From: Marivita lacus
Lineage (GTDB): Bacteria > Pseudomonadota > Alphaproteobacteria > Rhodobacterales > Rhodobacteraceae
Assembly (NCBI RefSeq): GCF_014637725.1
Contig: NZ_BMFC01000006.1
Location: 62,001 to 126,000 of the forward strand
Length of the DNA: 64,000 nucleotides
Direction of reading: 5' to 3'
Shown here: positions 53,397-62,168 of the stretch, one piece after another
Numbering within the stretch: the stretch's first letter is position 1
Layout of the letters: each line of letters begins with the position of its first letter
Notes under the pieces: model-generated
What the model was told of the DNA's origin: nothing
Databases searched by the model: none
The model's input: the letters and a program-made list of their open reading frames with translations, nothing else
Made by a program: the position numbers and the translations under genes

Positions 53397-54206
53397 ATGA
53401 AACGGTATGTTGTCCTGGCGCTGGTCGCCATGTGGCTTGGCACGGGTGGTGCTTTGGCAGAGCCTCCGCCGTTTCCGGAATTCTCGGCCAAGCGGGTCAA
53501 ACCGCCCTCTTCGGGCGCTCAGAAACGCATTACCGTCCAGATCGCTCCGCAAGAACCGCGCCTGCCGGCAGCTCCGCCAGCAGCAGCGCCGCAACCCCGC
53601 GCACCAGGGGATGAGACCCTTGCCTGGTTCTGGAGCGATATTTCACCCTCGATCGACGCGCAGGGGCCGGGGCGGCTTGAGCCCGCATTGATCCGGCTGT
53701 CCAATCCCCCCTCCGGGCAGGGCATCGCGGGACCGCGCCTGCAAGACCTTCAAACCATCGCCGAACGACACGGCAGGGACATTCTGCTGCACACCGTCGG
53801 CACGCGGGTGTCTCCGGCACTGGCGCTTGCCGTGATCTCGGTTGAATCGTCGGGCCGCATCGATGCGCAAAGCTCGGTGGGGGCGCAGGGGCTGATGCAA
53901 TTGATGCCCGCCACGGCCGAGCGCTTTGGTGTGGCTGACAGTCTGTCGCCGACACAGAACATCAAGGGCGGGGTCGCGTTCCTCGATTTCCTGATGGAGA
54001 AGTTCGACAATGACGTCATTCTCGTGCTCGCCGGGTACAATGCCGGCGAGAATGCGGTGGTGCGCGCCAAGGGGGTGCCCGACTATGCCGAAACCCGCGC
54101 CTATGTGCCCAAGGTGCTGCAGGCGTTCCAGACGGCGAAAGGGCTGTGCCTCACGCCGCCTCAGCTTGTCACCGACGGATGCGTCTTCCGCGTCGCGTCA
54201 CGATAG
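53397..54206 (+). CDS. Periplasmic lytic transglycosylase (SLT domain)
   Basis: This 269-aa protein has a signal peptide (residues 1-21, ending GGALA), a Pro-rich linker (about 22-70), and an SLT lysozyme-like domain (about 115-245). The catalytic Glu is Glu150 in VISVESSGR, followed by the SVGAQGLMQLMPATAERFGV and LAGYNAGENAV motifs. It cleaves glycan strands of the cell wall. Its divergent placement from flp suggests that it opens the wall for the pilus. The CAGGAG site precedes the ATG. The 3' end overlaps the convergent FAD gene by 9 bp. Confidence 0.92.
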   Translation: MKRYVVLALVAMWLGTGGALAEPPPFPEFSAKRVKPPSSGAQKRITVQIAPQEPRLPAAPPAAAPQPRAPGDETLAWFWSDISPSIDAQGPGRLEPALIRLSNPPSGQGIAGPRLQDLQTIAERHGRDILLHTVGTRVSPALALAVISVESSGRIDAQSSVGAQGLMQLMPATAERFGVADSLSPTQNIKGGVAFLDFLMEKFDNDVILVLAGYNAGENAVVRAKGVPDYAETRAYVPKVLQAFQTAKGLCLTPPQLVTDGCVFRVASR

Positions 54207-55619
54207 GACAGCACCGGGATTCATGATCCCCTTGGGATCGAGCGCGTCCTTGATCGCCCGCATCGCGGCCAGCTTGGCCGGATCGCCATAACGCGCCAGA
54301 TCGGCCTTCTTGGCCCGGCCGACACCGTGTTCCGCGCTGAACGTGCCGCCCAGCTCATTGGCGATGTCATGGACCATCCGTTTGATCTGCTTGGTCTCGT
54401 CAAGGTACAGGTCGCGCGACTTGCCATCCGGCGGGAACACGTTGAAATGCAGGTTGCCGTCGCCGACATGGCCAAAGCAGTTGATCCGGAAATCCCCCAC
54501 CTGCGCAATGGACTGGCGCACCCGTGCGATGAAGCTGGGCAATTCACCCAAGGGCACGGATATGTCATGGCTGGAGACAGCGCCGATGCGCCGGTTCGCT
54601 TCGGGGATCAGTTCGCGTATCGCCCAGAATTCGGTGCGCTGCGCCTCGGATTGGGCGATCACCGCGTCGGACACGATCCCCTCGGCCTCTGCGGACATGA
54701 ACAGGGTTTCAAGCGCCTCTTGCGGCTCGAGCCCCTTGGGCAGGCCGATATCCATCAGGATCATCCATTCGGGGTGGTGATCGCCAAACGGCTTGCGCAC
54801 TTCGGGCATGGTCTTGGACAGGAAATCAAGGCCGGTGCGGTGCATCAACTCGAACGCACTGATGCTTTCGCCCAGCTGGGATTTGGCCAGCGACAGCAGA
54901 TCCAGCGCCGCTTCGGCGTCGCGGATGACGAACACCGCCGTGCCGATGCTGGCCGGACGCGGGAACAGCTTGAGCGACGCGCCTGTGATCACCGCAAGCG
55001 TGCCTTCGGAGCCGATCAGCAGGTTGCGCAGGTCATAGCCCGTGTTGTCCTTGCGCAGACGCTTCAGCCCGTGCCAGATCGACCCGTCGGGCATGACCGC
55101 CTCGAGCCCCAGACACAGGTCGCGGGTGTTGCCATAGCGCAGGACATTGACGCCCCCCGCATTGGTGCCCAGCAATCCGCCGATCCGCGCCGAGCCTTCG
55201 GACGCCAGCGACAGCGGGAACAGCCTGTCCACCCCTTCCGCTGCCGTCTGGATATTGGCGAGGATCACGCCCGCATCCGCGATCAGTACGTTTTCCTGAG
55301 GATAGACCGCGCGGATCGTCGTCATGCGTTCCAGCGACAGGATCAACGGCATGTCCGCGTCACCCTCGGGTGCGATCTGCCCGGCGACAAGCCCGGTGCC
55401 GCCGCCATAGGGCACGATGCCCACACCGGCTTCGGCGCAGGCCTTGACCAGTGCCGAGACCTCTTCGGTGCTGCGGGGACGGGCGACGAAGCCGCGGGCG
55501 CCCTGGAACCTGCCACGGGGCTCTTCGAGATAGGATTGTTCCGCGTGCGCAAACATATCCGCGGGAAAATGGTGCGACAGCGCATCAATAAAGCCGCTAT
55601 CGGCAGAATCGCGAGGCAT
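54198..55619 (-). CDS. FAD-linked dehydrogenase (GlcD/D-lactate dehydrogenase-like)
   Basis: This 473-aa protein is a flavoprotein of the GlcD/D-lactate dehydrogenase superfamily. The PCMH-type FAD-binding domain has VPYGGGTGLVAGQIAPEG, AEGVDRLFPLSLASEGSARIGG and LGTNAGGVNVLRYGNTRDL; the C-terminal FAD-oxidase domain ends GGTFSAEHGVGRAKKADL, NPGAVLS. It would oxidise a D-2-hydroxy acid such as D-lactate, glycolate or D-2-hydroxyglutarate; the substrate cannot be set from sequence alone. It converges with the transglycosylase gene and is followed upstream by an MBL-fold gene. Confidence 0.9.
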   Translation of the reverse strand: MPRDSADSGFIDALSHHFPADMFAHAEQSYLEEPRGRFQGARGFVARPRSTEEVSALVKACAEAGVGIVPYGGGTGLVAGQIAPEGDADMPLILSLERMTTIRAVYPQENVLIADAGVILANIQTAAEGVDRLFPLSLASEGSARIGGLLGTNAGGVNVLRYGNTRDLCLGLEAVMPDGSIWHGLKRLRKDNTGYDLRNLLIGSEGTLAVITGASLKLFPRPASIGTAVFVIRDAEAALDLLSLAKSQLGESISAFELMHRTGLDFLSKTMPEVRKPFGDHHPEWMILMDIGLPKGLEPQEALETLFMSAEAEGIVSDAVIAQSEAQRTEFWAIRELIPEANRRIGAVSSHDISVPLGELPSFIARVRQSIAQVGDFRINCFGHVGDGNLHFNVFPPDGKSRDLYLDETKQIKRMVHDIANELGGTFSAEHGVGRAKKADLARYGDPAKLAAMRAIKDALDPKGIMNPGAVLS

Positions 55620-55637
55620 GACAAGGCTCCGATAAGG

Positions 55638-56474
55638 TTACTCTGATGCGTCACGCAACCATTCGGGACGCAGGACCACGACCGTAGGACGGGACGGCAG
55701 ATCGCGCAATGACAGTTCGATAAAAGAACTGTCGCGGCGGTCGATCACGAAACTGTCCTGCACTTCCTCAAGGAACGACTCGAGCGCAAAGCCCGAGAAC
55801 CAGTGCATCGGGATCACGATGCTTGATTTGAGCCGGTCGACGATCCGCACCATCATCTCGCGGGGCAGGGTATAGCCGCCATCCACCGGCACCATCACCA
55901 CATCGAGCCTGCCGATGGCCGCGTATTGCTGATCGTTGGGTTCGTGATGCAGGTGTCCCAGATGTCCGATGCACAGTCCCTCGACCTCGAAGATGAAGAT
56001 CGAGTTGCCATTGTCTTCCTGCCCGCCGAATTGCGACCGGATATCGGTCGACACGTTGCGCACCAGCATTTCGCCCAGATCGAGATGATGGTCGATGCCT
56101 TCGCCGAATGGCCCCCAGCCGGGCAGGACATGCGGAATCGCCGGATCGGGATTTGCGGTCCAATGTGTGTCATGGGCGTGGTTCATGGTCACCACGTCAG
56201 GGATCAGGCGCGTGTTGCCCAGAAACCCGGTGAAATCCGTGGCGACATCCAGACCGCCCGGGGTCTGCAACAGGAAGGTGGCATGGGCGACATAGTTGAT
56301 GCGTACCGAAAATTCGGGCACCGGCGCAGTCCAGGACGCTTTCTGGACATAGGCGATGCCGGGCGTCGCGTCGGCGATGGCGAGGCAATGGCTGGACCTG
56401 CGGCTGTCCTGCGCAAACGCGGCGCTGCCCGTGATCGCGACGGCGAGCGCCATCCAGAGTGGTTTGAAACGCAT
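55638..56474 (-). CDS. Exported metallo-beta-lactamase-fold protein
   Basis: This 278-aa protein has a signal peptide (MRFKPLWMALAVAITGSAAFAQ) and an MBL-type fold. Metal-ligand candidates are the NHAHDTHW motif, where the canonical HxHxDH is changed to HAHDTHW, and later HLGHLHHEPNDQQ and PMHWF. The sequence resembles UlaG/MBL-fold hydrolases exported to the periplasm. The ATG at 56474 has AGGAGG 8 bp upstream; the in-frame ATG 7 codons earlier would spoil the signal peptide. The substrate is unknown. Confidence 0.8.
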   Translation of the reverse strand: MRFKPLWMALAVAITGSAAFAQDSRRSSHCLAIADATPGIAYVQKASWTAPVPEFSVRINYVAHATFLLQTPGGLDVATDFTGFLGNTRLIPDVVTMNHAHDTHWTANPDPAIPHVLPGWGPFGEGIDHHLDLGEMLVRNVSTDIRSQFGGQEDNGNSIFIFEVEGLCIGHLGHLHHEPNDQQYAAIGRLDVVMVPVDGGYTLPREMMVRIVDRLKSSIVIPMHWFSGFALESFLEEVQDSFVIDRRDSSFIELSLRDLPSRPTVVVLRPEWLRDASE

Positions 56475-56552
56475 ACCAACTACCTCCTGACGCAAAGATA
56501 GCGCAGTCTGGCGGCCGGTCTAGTGAAAGTGTGACGCCGGGGAAACCGCTTC

Positions 56553-56578
56553 GGCAAGACCTTTAGAAAGGTCTTGCC
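56553..56578 (-). terminator. Hairpin at the end of the cox/thrC operon
   Basis: GGCAAGACCTTT (56553-56564) and AAAGGTCTTGCC (56567-56578) form a perfect 12-bp stem with a 2-nt loop directly after the stop codon of the GNAT gene. No T-run follows on the minus strand. Its strength and place suggest the end of the operon. Confidence 0.6.
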
Positions 56579-57163
56579 CTAACCGACGTCGGTGCGCCCC
56601 CGCCGATCCCGCCGCAGCGCCGCGTAGAGCACATGGGTGCGCCAGCGCCCGTCGATCTGAAGGTAACTTTGCGCCACGCCTTCGTACTTGAAGCCTGCTT
56701 TTTCCAGAAGACCCCGCGATGCCGCGTTCTCTGGCAGGCAGGCGGCCTCTATGCGGCTCAGGTCCAGCCGGTCAAAGGCGTAATGCACCAAAGCGTCGAT
56801 CGCCTCGCGCATGTAGCCCTGCCGGGCAAAGGGCTGACCGATCCAATAGCCCAACGTACCGGCCTGTGCAGGCCCGCGCCGGATGTTGTCGAGCGTGATC
56901 GCCCCCAGCAGCATGTCGTCGCCGCGCCGCTGCAGGAACAGCGGCACCGCCGATCCGTTGCCGATGGCGCGGTTGGCCCAGTAGACGCGGTTGGTGAAGG
57001 CCCGGCGCGACAGGTGATCCTCGGCCCAGCTGGGCTCCCATTTGGCAAGGAACGCCTCGCTGTCGCGCCGCAGGGCGCTCCAGGGGGTGAAGTCGCTGTG
57101 CATGGGCGGGCGCAGCACCATCCGCTCGGTGTCGAGCCGAAGCTTGCGCCGCAGGCTGAGCAT
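56579..57163 (-). CDS. GNAT acetyltransferase (RimJ/RimL-like)
   Basis: This 194-aa protein is a GNAT N-acetyltransferase. RLDTERMVLRPPMHSDFTPW near the N-terminus, GYWIGQPFARQGYMREAIDALVHYAF in the acetyl-CoA-binding motif, and RIEAACLPENAASRGLLEKAGFKYEGV near residue 145-170 are the RimJ/RimL pattern. The ATG at 57163 overlaps the stop codon of the M16 peptidase gene (TGATG), so the two are translationally coupled. The frame is open further upstream, inside the M16 gene. Substrate is not known. Confidence 0.9.
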   Translation of the reverse strand: MLSLRRKLRLDTERMVLRPPMHSDFTPWSALRRDSEAFLAKWEPSWAEDHLSRRAFTNRVYWANRAIGNGSAVPLFLQRRGDDMLLGAITLDNIRRGPAQAGTLGYWIGQPFARQGYMREAIDALVHYAFDRLDLSRIEAACLPENAASRGLLEKAGFKYEGVAQSYLQIDGRWRTHVLYAALRRDRRGRTDVG

Positions 57164-58425
57164 CAGGCCACGCGGCGTTGGGACAGGGCGGTCAGGTCGG
57201 GGGCGTCTCCGACGGGACCATAAAGCGCCAGCGCTGCCGGGGCCGCGCGCACCAGCTGTTCGCCAAAGGTCCGCACGTCGCCTGTGGTCACGCTGTCGAT
57301 GCGCGCAACCGTATCTTCCAGCGATGGCACCTCGCCCCAGATCTGGATCATTCGGGCCAGCCGTTCCGTCCGCGAGGACGGGCTTTCCAGCCCCATCAAC
57401 AGCCCGGCCTTCATCTGTGCACGGGCGCGGGCCACCTCGGCGGGGGACATGTCGTCTGCGGCGCGTTTCATCTCGTCGATGGTCAGGTTGGCCAGGTCCT
57501 TGATCTCGTCGCCGCTGGTGCCTGCGTAGATCGTTGTCATCCCGGTGTCCGAATAGGCACCGGTCTGGGCAAAGATCGTATAGCACAGCCCCCGCTTTTC
57601 GCGGATTTCCTGAAACAGCCGGCTCGACATGCCGCCACCCAGCGCCACGGAATAGACCTGCGCGGTGTAGAAATTCGGATCGCGGTAACCCGGCGACTCG
57701 AATGCCAGTGCCAGATGCGCCTGTTCGAGGTCTTTGACCTTGCGGCTTTCGCCGCCCTGGAACCTTGCGGCATCCGCCAGCAGGAACGGGCGGGGCACCA
57801 TGTCGGCGAACAGCGCCTCGGCCTGTGCCACGATGGCGTCATGATCGACAGCTCCCGCCGCCGACAGGATCATCTGATCGGGGCCGTAATGTTCGGACAC
57901 GAAGGTTGCCAGATCGTCTTTCGTGAACCCGGACACGCGGTCGGTTTCACCAAGGATCGTGCGGCCGATGGGCTGATCGGGATAGGCCTTTTCCTGCAAC
58001 CAGTCGAAGATGATGTCGTCCGGCGTGTCCGCCGCCTGACCGATTTCCTGCAGGATCACGTGGCGTTCGACCTCGATCTCCTTGGGGTCGAAGACCGGGT
58101 TGCGCAGGATATCCGCCACCACATCCAGTGCGAGGCTGACGTCATTGCGCAACACGCGCGCATAATAGGCGGTCACCTCGCGCGAGGTATAGGCGTTGAT
58201 GTAGCCGCCCACATCTTCGATCGCCTCGGCGATCTGCAATGCGCTGCGCGTGGCCGTGCCCTTGAACGCCATGTGTTCGAGGAAATGCGCGATGCCGTTC
58301 TGTTCGGGTCGTTCATGGCGCCCACCTGCCGTGATCCAGATGCCGATGGCTGTGCTTTCCAGACCGGGCATATGCTCGGTCACAATACGAAAGCCGTTGG
58401 AGAGTGTGGCGGTCTGGACGGTCAA
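57163..58425 (-). CDS. M16-family zinc peptidase
   Basis: This 420-aa protein is an M16 peptidase similar to the mitochondrial processing peptidase beta subunit. The zinc motif HFLEH has His47, Glu50 and His51, with the further ligand Glu127 in RHVILQEIGQ. The C-terminal half has the M16 second domain with GGGMSSRLFQEIREKRGLCY. It is predicted cytoplasmic or periplasm-free, as no signal peptide is seen. It is coupled to thrC by a 4-bp overlap and to the GNAT gene by TGATG. This gene string is common in Rhodobacterales. Confidence 0.95.
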   Translation of the reverse strand: MTVQTATLSNGFRIVTEHMPGLESTAIGIWITAGGRHERPEQNGIAHFLEHMAFKGTATRSALQIAEAIEDVGGYINAYTSREVTAYYARVLRNDVSLALDVVADILRNPVFDPKEIEVERHVILQEIGQAADTPDDIIFDWLQEKAYPDQPIGRTILGETDRVSGFTKDDLATFVSEHYGPDQMILSAAGAVDHDAIVAQAEALFADMVPRPFLLADAARFQGGESRKVKDLEQAHLALAFESPGYRDPNFYTAQVYSVALGGGMSSRLFQEIREKRGLCYTIFAQTGAYSDTGMTTIYAGTSGDEIKDLANLTIDEMKRAADDMSPAEVARARAQMKAGLLMGLESPSSRTERLARMIQIWGEVPSLEDTVARIDSVTTGDVRTFGEQLVRAAPAALALYGPVGDAPDLTALSQRRVA

Positions 58426-59810
58426 GAGGCGATCCGATCTTTGATGAAGGTTTCAAGTTGGGTCAGGTCGTTGGGTACGCGCGTCACGCGTTCCTCACGA
58501 GTGAAAAGGTCTGCCATTCGGTCGGGCAGGGGCGGGCGAAGGCCGCTGGCCTTTTCGACGGCGTCGGGGAATTTCGCGGGATGTGCCGTGGCCAGAGTGA
58601 TCATCGGCACGTTCGGATCGCGCTGCGCTTCGGCGACGGCGACACCGATGGCCGAATGCGGACAGAGCAATTCGCCCATGTGGTCTTGCGCTTGTCGGAT
58701 CGTCGCCAGCGTTTCGTCCTCGCTCACGCGCCCGCTGTCATAATGGTCGCGCAGCACGTCCATCGCGCCCTGGCTCACATGAAAGCCGCCCGCCTTGAGC
58801 TCGTTCATCAGCTGCGCCACCGCGTTGCCGTCGCGGTCATAGGCGTCGAACAGCGCGCGTTCAAAGTTCGACGACACCTGAATGTCCATCGACGGGCTGA
58901 TCGACGGTGTCACCCGATCGGTGACATAGCCTCCGGTGCTGAGGCAGCGGTGCAGGATGTCGTTCTGGTTGGTCGCAACCACCAGCCGGTCGATCGGCAG
59001 GCCCATACGCTTGGCGATGTAGCCCGCGAAGATGTCGCCGAAATTGCCGGTGGGCACGGAATAGCTGATCTTGCGATCCGGTGCACCGAGGCTCACGGCG
59101 GAGGAGAAGTAGTAGACCACCTGCGCCAGCACGCGACCCCAGTTGATTGAATTCACCCCCGCCAGCCGCACGTCGTCGCGGAAGTCGAAATCGTTGAACA
59201 TGTCCTTGAGCCGCGCCTGACAATCGTCGAAATCGCCGTCCAGCGCCATTGCGTGAACGTTCGACTCGGTGGGCGTCGTCATCTGGCGGCGCTGAACCTC
59301 CGAGATGCGGTCATGCGGGTAGAGAATGAACACATCCACGGCATCCAGGCCCCGGAACGCCTCGATCGCGGCGGACCCGGTGTCGCCCGACGTCGCGCCC
59401 ACGATGGTCACGCGCTTGCCACTGCGGCTGAGCGCCTCCTGGAACATCTGGCCGATCAACTGCATGGCGAAATCCTTGAACGCCAGCGTCGGGCCGTGGA
59501 ACAGTTCCAGCAGGAAATGGCCATTGCCCAGCTGCACCAAGGGTGCGCGGGCATCATGGCCAAACCCCGCATAGGCCTTGGTGATCAGGTCCGCGAAGAC
59601 CTCATCGGTAAACGCATCTCCCACGAACGGGCGCATCACGCGGAACGCGATCTCTTCGTAGGACAGCCCGTGCATGGCGCGGATGTCGGCGGTGCTGAGC
59701 GTCGGGATGGTTTCGGGCACGTAAAGCCCGCCATCACGGGCCAGCCCCGACAGCATCGTGTCTTCGAAACCAAGTGCCGGGGCTTTGCCACGGGTCGAGA
59801 TATACTGCAT
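58422..59810 (-). CDS. thrC: Threonine synthase ThrC
   Basis: This 462-aa PLP enzyme converts O-phosphohomoserine to threonine. The start MQYISTRGKAPALGFEDTMLSGLARDGGLYVPE is the ThrC N-terminus, and the PLP lysine is Lys112 in HGPTLAFKDFAMQL. The glycine-rich loop GATSGDTGSAAIEAF and VPTGNFGDIFAGYIAKRMGLP are present. It overlaps the M16 gene by 4 bp and lies 6 bp after the SURF1 gene, so it is part of the cox assembly operon. Confidence 0.96.
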   Translation of the reverse strand: MQYISTRGKAPALGFEDTMLSGLARDGGLYVPETIPTLSTADIRAMHGLSYEEIAFRVMRPFVGDAFTDEVFADLITKAYAGFGHDARAPLVQLGNGHFLLELFHGPTLAFKDFAMQLIGQMFQEALSRSGKRVTIVGATSGDTGSAAIEAFRGLDAVDVFILYPHDRISEVQRRQMTTPTESNVHAMALDGDFDDCQARLKDMFNDFDFRDDVRLAGVNSINWGRVLAQVVYYFSSAVSLGAPDRKISYSVPTGNFGDIFAGYIAKRMGLPIDRLVVATNQNDILHRCLSTGGYVTDRVTPSISPSMDIQVSSNFERALFDAYDRDGNAVAQLMNELKAGGFHVSQGAMDVLRDHYDSGRVSEDETLATIRQAQDHMGELLCPHSAIGVAVAEAQRDPNVPMITLATAHPAKFPDAVEKASGLRPPLPDRMADLFTREERVTRVPNDLTQLETFIKDRIAS

Positions 59811-59816
59811 CGGGCT

Positions 59817-60494
59817 TCAGCCTTCCTTCGTCTTTCGCAAGCGCCATACCAGCGCGATGGTTCCGATCAGCCAGACCGCCGCCAGCGAGAACCACGTGAT
59901 CGCGTATTGCAGGTGATCGTTCGGAATGCCGCTCGTGTCCACTGGCAGAGGCGTCACGCCGGGATCGGCTGGCGACATGTTGCGGGCAATCACCAACAGC
60001 GGCTCGGTGTTCAGCGCCTCGGCCATCAGGTCGATGTCGCGGGCGAACCATGTGTTTCCGGCGATGTCATTTTCGGGGGTCGACGAGGTTCGGTCATCTG
60101 GCCAGTGCAGGTTGCCTGTCACGTCCTTTTCGCCGCCGTCGCGGGCGGTGTCGCGGTCCGCCACGGGTATGAACCCGCGATCCAGCAGGATGCGGCGGCC
60201 TTCGTCTGTCACGAAGGGCGAAATCACCCGGTAGCCCGCGCCGATCCGCTTTTGAGAAACCAGAACGTACAACTCGTCCGCCTCAACCGTACCGGTCAAC
60301 TGCACAGGCTGATAGCGGTCGGCATCGGGATTGCCGATTGCGGGCAGGGGGGCCGGATCGCCGCCGATACGGCTTTCGATCTGGTTCAGGATGCCCTGTT
60401 TCCAATCCAGCCGCTGCAATTGCCATGCACCCAGCCAGACAAGGATGGCAGTGCCGATCAGACCGGTCAGAAGAGGCAGGGCGATACGGGACAA
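59817..60494 (-). CDS. SURF1-family cytochrome oxidase assembly protein
   Basis: This 225-aa membrane protein has two spans, one near residues 5-25 (LPLLTGLIGTAILVWLGAWQLQRLDW) and one at the C-terminus (ITWFSLAAVWLIGTIALVWRL), with a periplasmic loop between. The GxWQLxRxxWK signature and the YQPVQLTGTVEADELYV region are typical of SURF1, which helps insert heme a into oxidase subunit I. A hairpin lies upstream between it and ctaE. Confidence 0.93.
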   Translation of the reverse strand: MSRIALPLLTGLIGTAILVWLGAWQLQRLDWKQGILNQIESRIGGDPAPLPAIGNPDADRYQPVQLTGTVEADELYVLVSQKRIGAGYRVISPFVTDEGRRILLDRGFIPVADRDTARDGGEKDVTGNLHWPDDRTSSTPENDIAGNTWFARDIDLMAEALNTEPLLVIARNMSPADPGVTPLPVDTSGIPNDHLQYAITWFSLAAVWLIGTIALVWRLRKTKEG

Positions 60495-60516
60495 AGGGAG
60501 GCTCCTGAGAGTGACA

Positions 60517-60541
60517 AAGGCGCGCCGATCCGGCGCGCCTT
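60517..60541 (-). terminator. Hairpin between ctaE and SURF1 genes
   Basis: AAGGCGCGCCG (60517-60527) pairs with CGGCGCGCCTT (60531-60541), 11 bp with a 3-nt loop. A short T-run (CTTTG) follows on the minus strand. It is a likely partial terminator after the oxidase structural gene ctaE. Confidence 0.55.
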
Positions 60542-60596
60542 GCTTTATCCTTGTTGGGGTGCCCCGTTCAAGCCGGAACGCCCCGGATGCGTCAGG

Positions 60597-61397
60597 TTAC
60601 TGGCCCCAGACGTAGATGGCGGCAAAAAGGAACAGCCACACCACGTCGACAAAGTGCCAGTACCAGGCCGCTGCTTCGAAACCGATATGTTTTTCCTGAG
60701 TGAAATGCCCGCGCATCAGGCGCAGCAGGCAGACGAACAGGAAGATCGTCCCGATCACGACGTGCGCACCGTGAAAGCCGGTCGCCATGAAGAAGTTGGC
60801 GCCGTAGATATTACCGGCAAAGCCGAAACCCGCATGGGTGTATTCGTAGACCTGCAGCACGGTGAAGATCGCGCCAAGTGCAATGGCGAGGATCAGGCCC
60901 CACTTCATGTCTTCGCGATTGTCCTCGTGCACCAGCGCGTGGTGTGCCCATGTCGCCGCAGCACCCGAGCAGAGCAGGATCAGCGTGTTGATCAGGGGCA
61001 GGTGCCAGGGGTCGAATGTCTCGATCCCGACCGGTGGCCAGACACCGTCTATGGCCGGGCTGTCCGGTCCCATCGGGTAGAGCGCGTGCTTGAAGAAGCT
61101 CCAGAACCATGCGGCGAAGAACATCACTTCGGACATGATGAACAGGATGAAGCCGTATTTCAGGCCGATCCGCACCACCGGTGTGTGGTCGCCCACATGG
61201 CTTTCCGCCACGACATCGGCCCACCAGCCGAACATGACGTAAAGAACGCCGACAAGCCCGATAAGGAACATCCACGGTCCGCTGCCGTGCATCCACAGGA
61301 CGGCTCCGAACAGCATCACGAACCCGGCAACCGCGCCGAGGAACGGCCAGACGGACGGGTTCAGGATGTGATAGTCATGATCTTTTGCGTGCGCCAT
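60597..61397 (-). CDS. ctaE: Cytochrome c oxidase subunit III CtaE
   Basis: This 266-aa protein has seven hydrophobic spans and the subunit III pattern: [79 protein letters not shown], and [20 protein letters not shown]. It is part of the aa3-type terminal oxidase in the inner membrane. It starts 22 bp after ctaG ends. Confidence 0.97.
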   Translation of the reverse strand: MAHAKDHDYHILNPSVWPFLGAVAGFVMLFGAVLWMHGSGPWMFLIGLVGVLYVMFGWWADVVAESHVGDHTPVVRIGLKYGFILFIMSEVMFFAAWFWSFFKHALYPMGPDSPAIDGVWPPVGIETFDPWHLPLINTLILLCSGAAATWAHHALVHEDNREDMKWGLILAIALGAIFTVLQVYEYTHAGFGFAGNIYGANFFMATGFHGAHVVIGTIFLFVCLLRLMRGHFTQEKHIGFEAAAWYWHFVDVVWLFLFAAIYVWGQ

Positions 61398-61419
61398 TTT
61401 GGTCCCTCGTGGCTAGGCG

Positions 61420-62007
61420 TTAGTTCAGAGAACCGCTGTCGGTCGTTTCCGCGTCGAGCATCGCCTGCGTTGCTTCAGGCAGGTCGATCTCGTGGAACGT
61501 GTAGGACAGGGTGATGTGTTTTGCGAATTTCGCGTCGGTGTCGTTCATGATCTCGGGGTCGATGAAGAAGCTTACCGGCATCTCCACCCGTTCGCCCGGC
61601 ATCAGTATCTGCTCTTCAAAGCAGAAACACGCGATTTTCGAGAAATAGAGGCCAGCGCCATAGGGCGCGACGTTGTAGCTTGCGGTGCCCGCAACCGGGC
61701 GGTCGGTGGGGTTGTAGGCTTCGTAGAAGGCCAGACCCTCTTCGCCAAGGCGCAGTTCGACCTCGTACTGCATCGGCTTGAATTCCCACGGCATGCCGCG
61801 TTCCTTGGAGGCGTCGAACCGGACCTTGATGGTACGATCCACAATCTCCACGCTGCCTGCCTCGGCGACATTGGTGGTACCGCCAAACCCGGTGACCCGG
61901 CAGAACCAGTCGTATAGCGGGACGGAGGCCCAGGCCAGCGCGCCCATGAAGACAACGACGGCAATGCCCTGAAGGGCGGTTTTCTTCTTCGGATCAAGCG
62001 CCTTCAT
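61420..62007 (-). CDS. ctaG: Cytochrome oxidase copper chaperone CtaG (Cox11)
   Basis: This 195-aa protein is Cox11/CtaG, which delivers copper to the CuB site of oxidase subunit I. One membrane span (about residues 11-30) is followed by a periplasmic beta domain with the copper motif CFCF at residues 127-130, with Cys127 and Cys129, and YNVAPYGAGLYFSKIACFCFEEQ. A third copper-linked Cys is Cys36 in LYDWFCRVTGF. The start overlaps the upstream small gene by 4 bp. Confidence 0.97.
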   Translation of the reverse strand: MKALDPKKKTALQGIAVVVFMGALAWASVPLYDWFCRVTGFGGTTNVAEAGSVEIVDRTIKVRFDASKERGMPWEFKPMQYEVELRLGEEGLAFYEAYNPTDRPVAGTASYNVAPYGAGLYFSKIACFCFEEQILMPGERVEMPVSFFIDPEIMNDTDAKFAKHITLSYTFHEIDLPEATQAMLDAETTDSGSLN

Positions 62008-62168
62008 TCACTCACCGTTGTGGTTGCCGGGGTTTCGAAATCCCCGTTTGTGACTTTGACAACCGTCAGACCGAACACGATGGCGATCAGGCCCACAAGG
62101 ACCACACCGACACCTACGTTGCGGCCGAAACGGCGCTCATGCAGGTCATGTTGTTTTGACAGGCTCAT
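62004..62168 (-). CDS. Small membrane protein between ctaB and ctaG
   Basis: This 54-aa protein (MSLSKQHDLHERRFGRNVGV at the start) has one hydrophobic span (GVGVVLVGLIAIVFGLTVVKV, about residues 19-39) and a short periplasmic tail. It overlaps ctaB by 4 bp at its start and ctaG by 4 bp at its stop (ATGA), so it is under coupled translation in the cox operon. A small ORF occupies this place in several alphaproteobacterial cox operons; its function is not known. It is short, but the two-sided overlap makes it credible. Confidence 0.85.
   Translation of the reverse strand: MSLSKQHDLHERRFGRNVGVGVVLVGLIAIVFGLTVVKVTNGDFETPATTTVSE

Noticed and set aside
55630-55646. AAGGTTAC near the end of the MBL-fold gene as another copy of the shared 11-mer.
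   Set aside because: Only eight bases match, and it overlaps the stop codon of a gene, so chance is a sufficient explanation.
59253-61514. A 753-codon plus-strand open frame across thrC, SURF1 and ctaE.
   Set aside because: It spans three well-supported genes on the other strand and the gaps between them, with no domain pattern.
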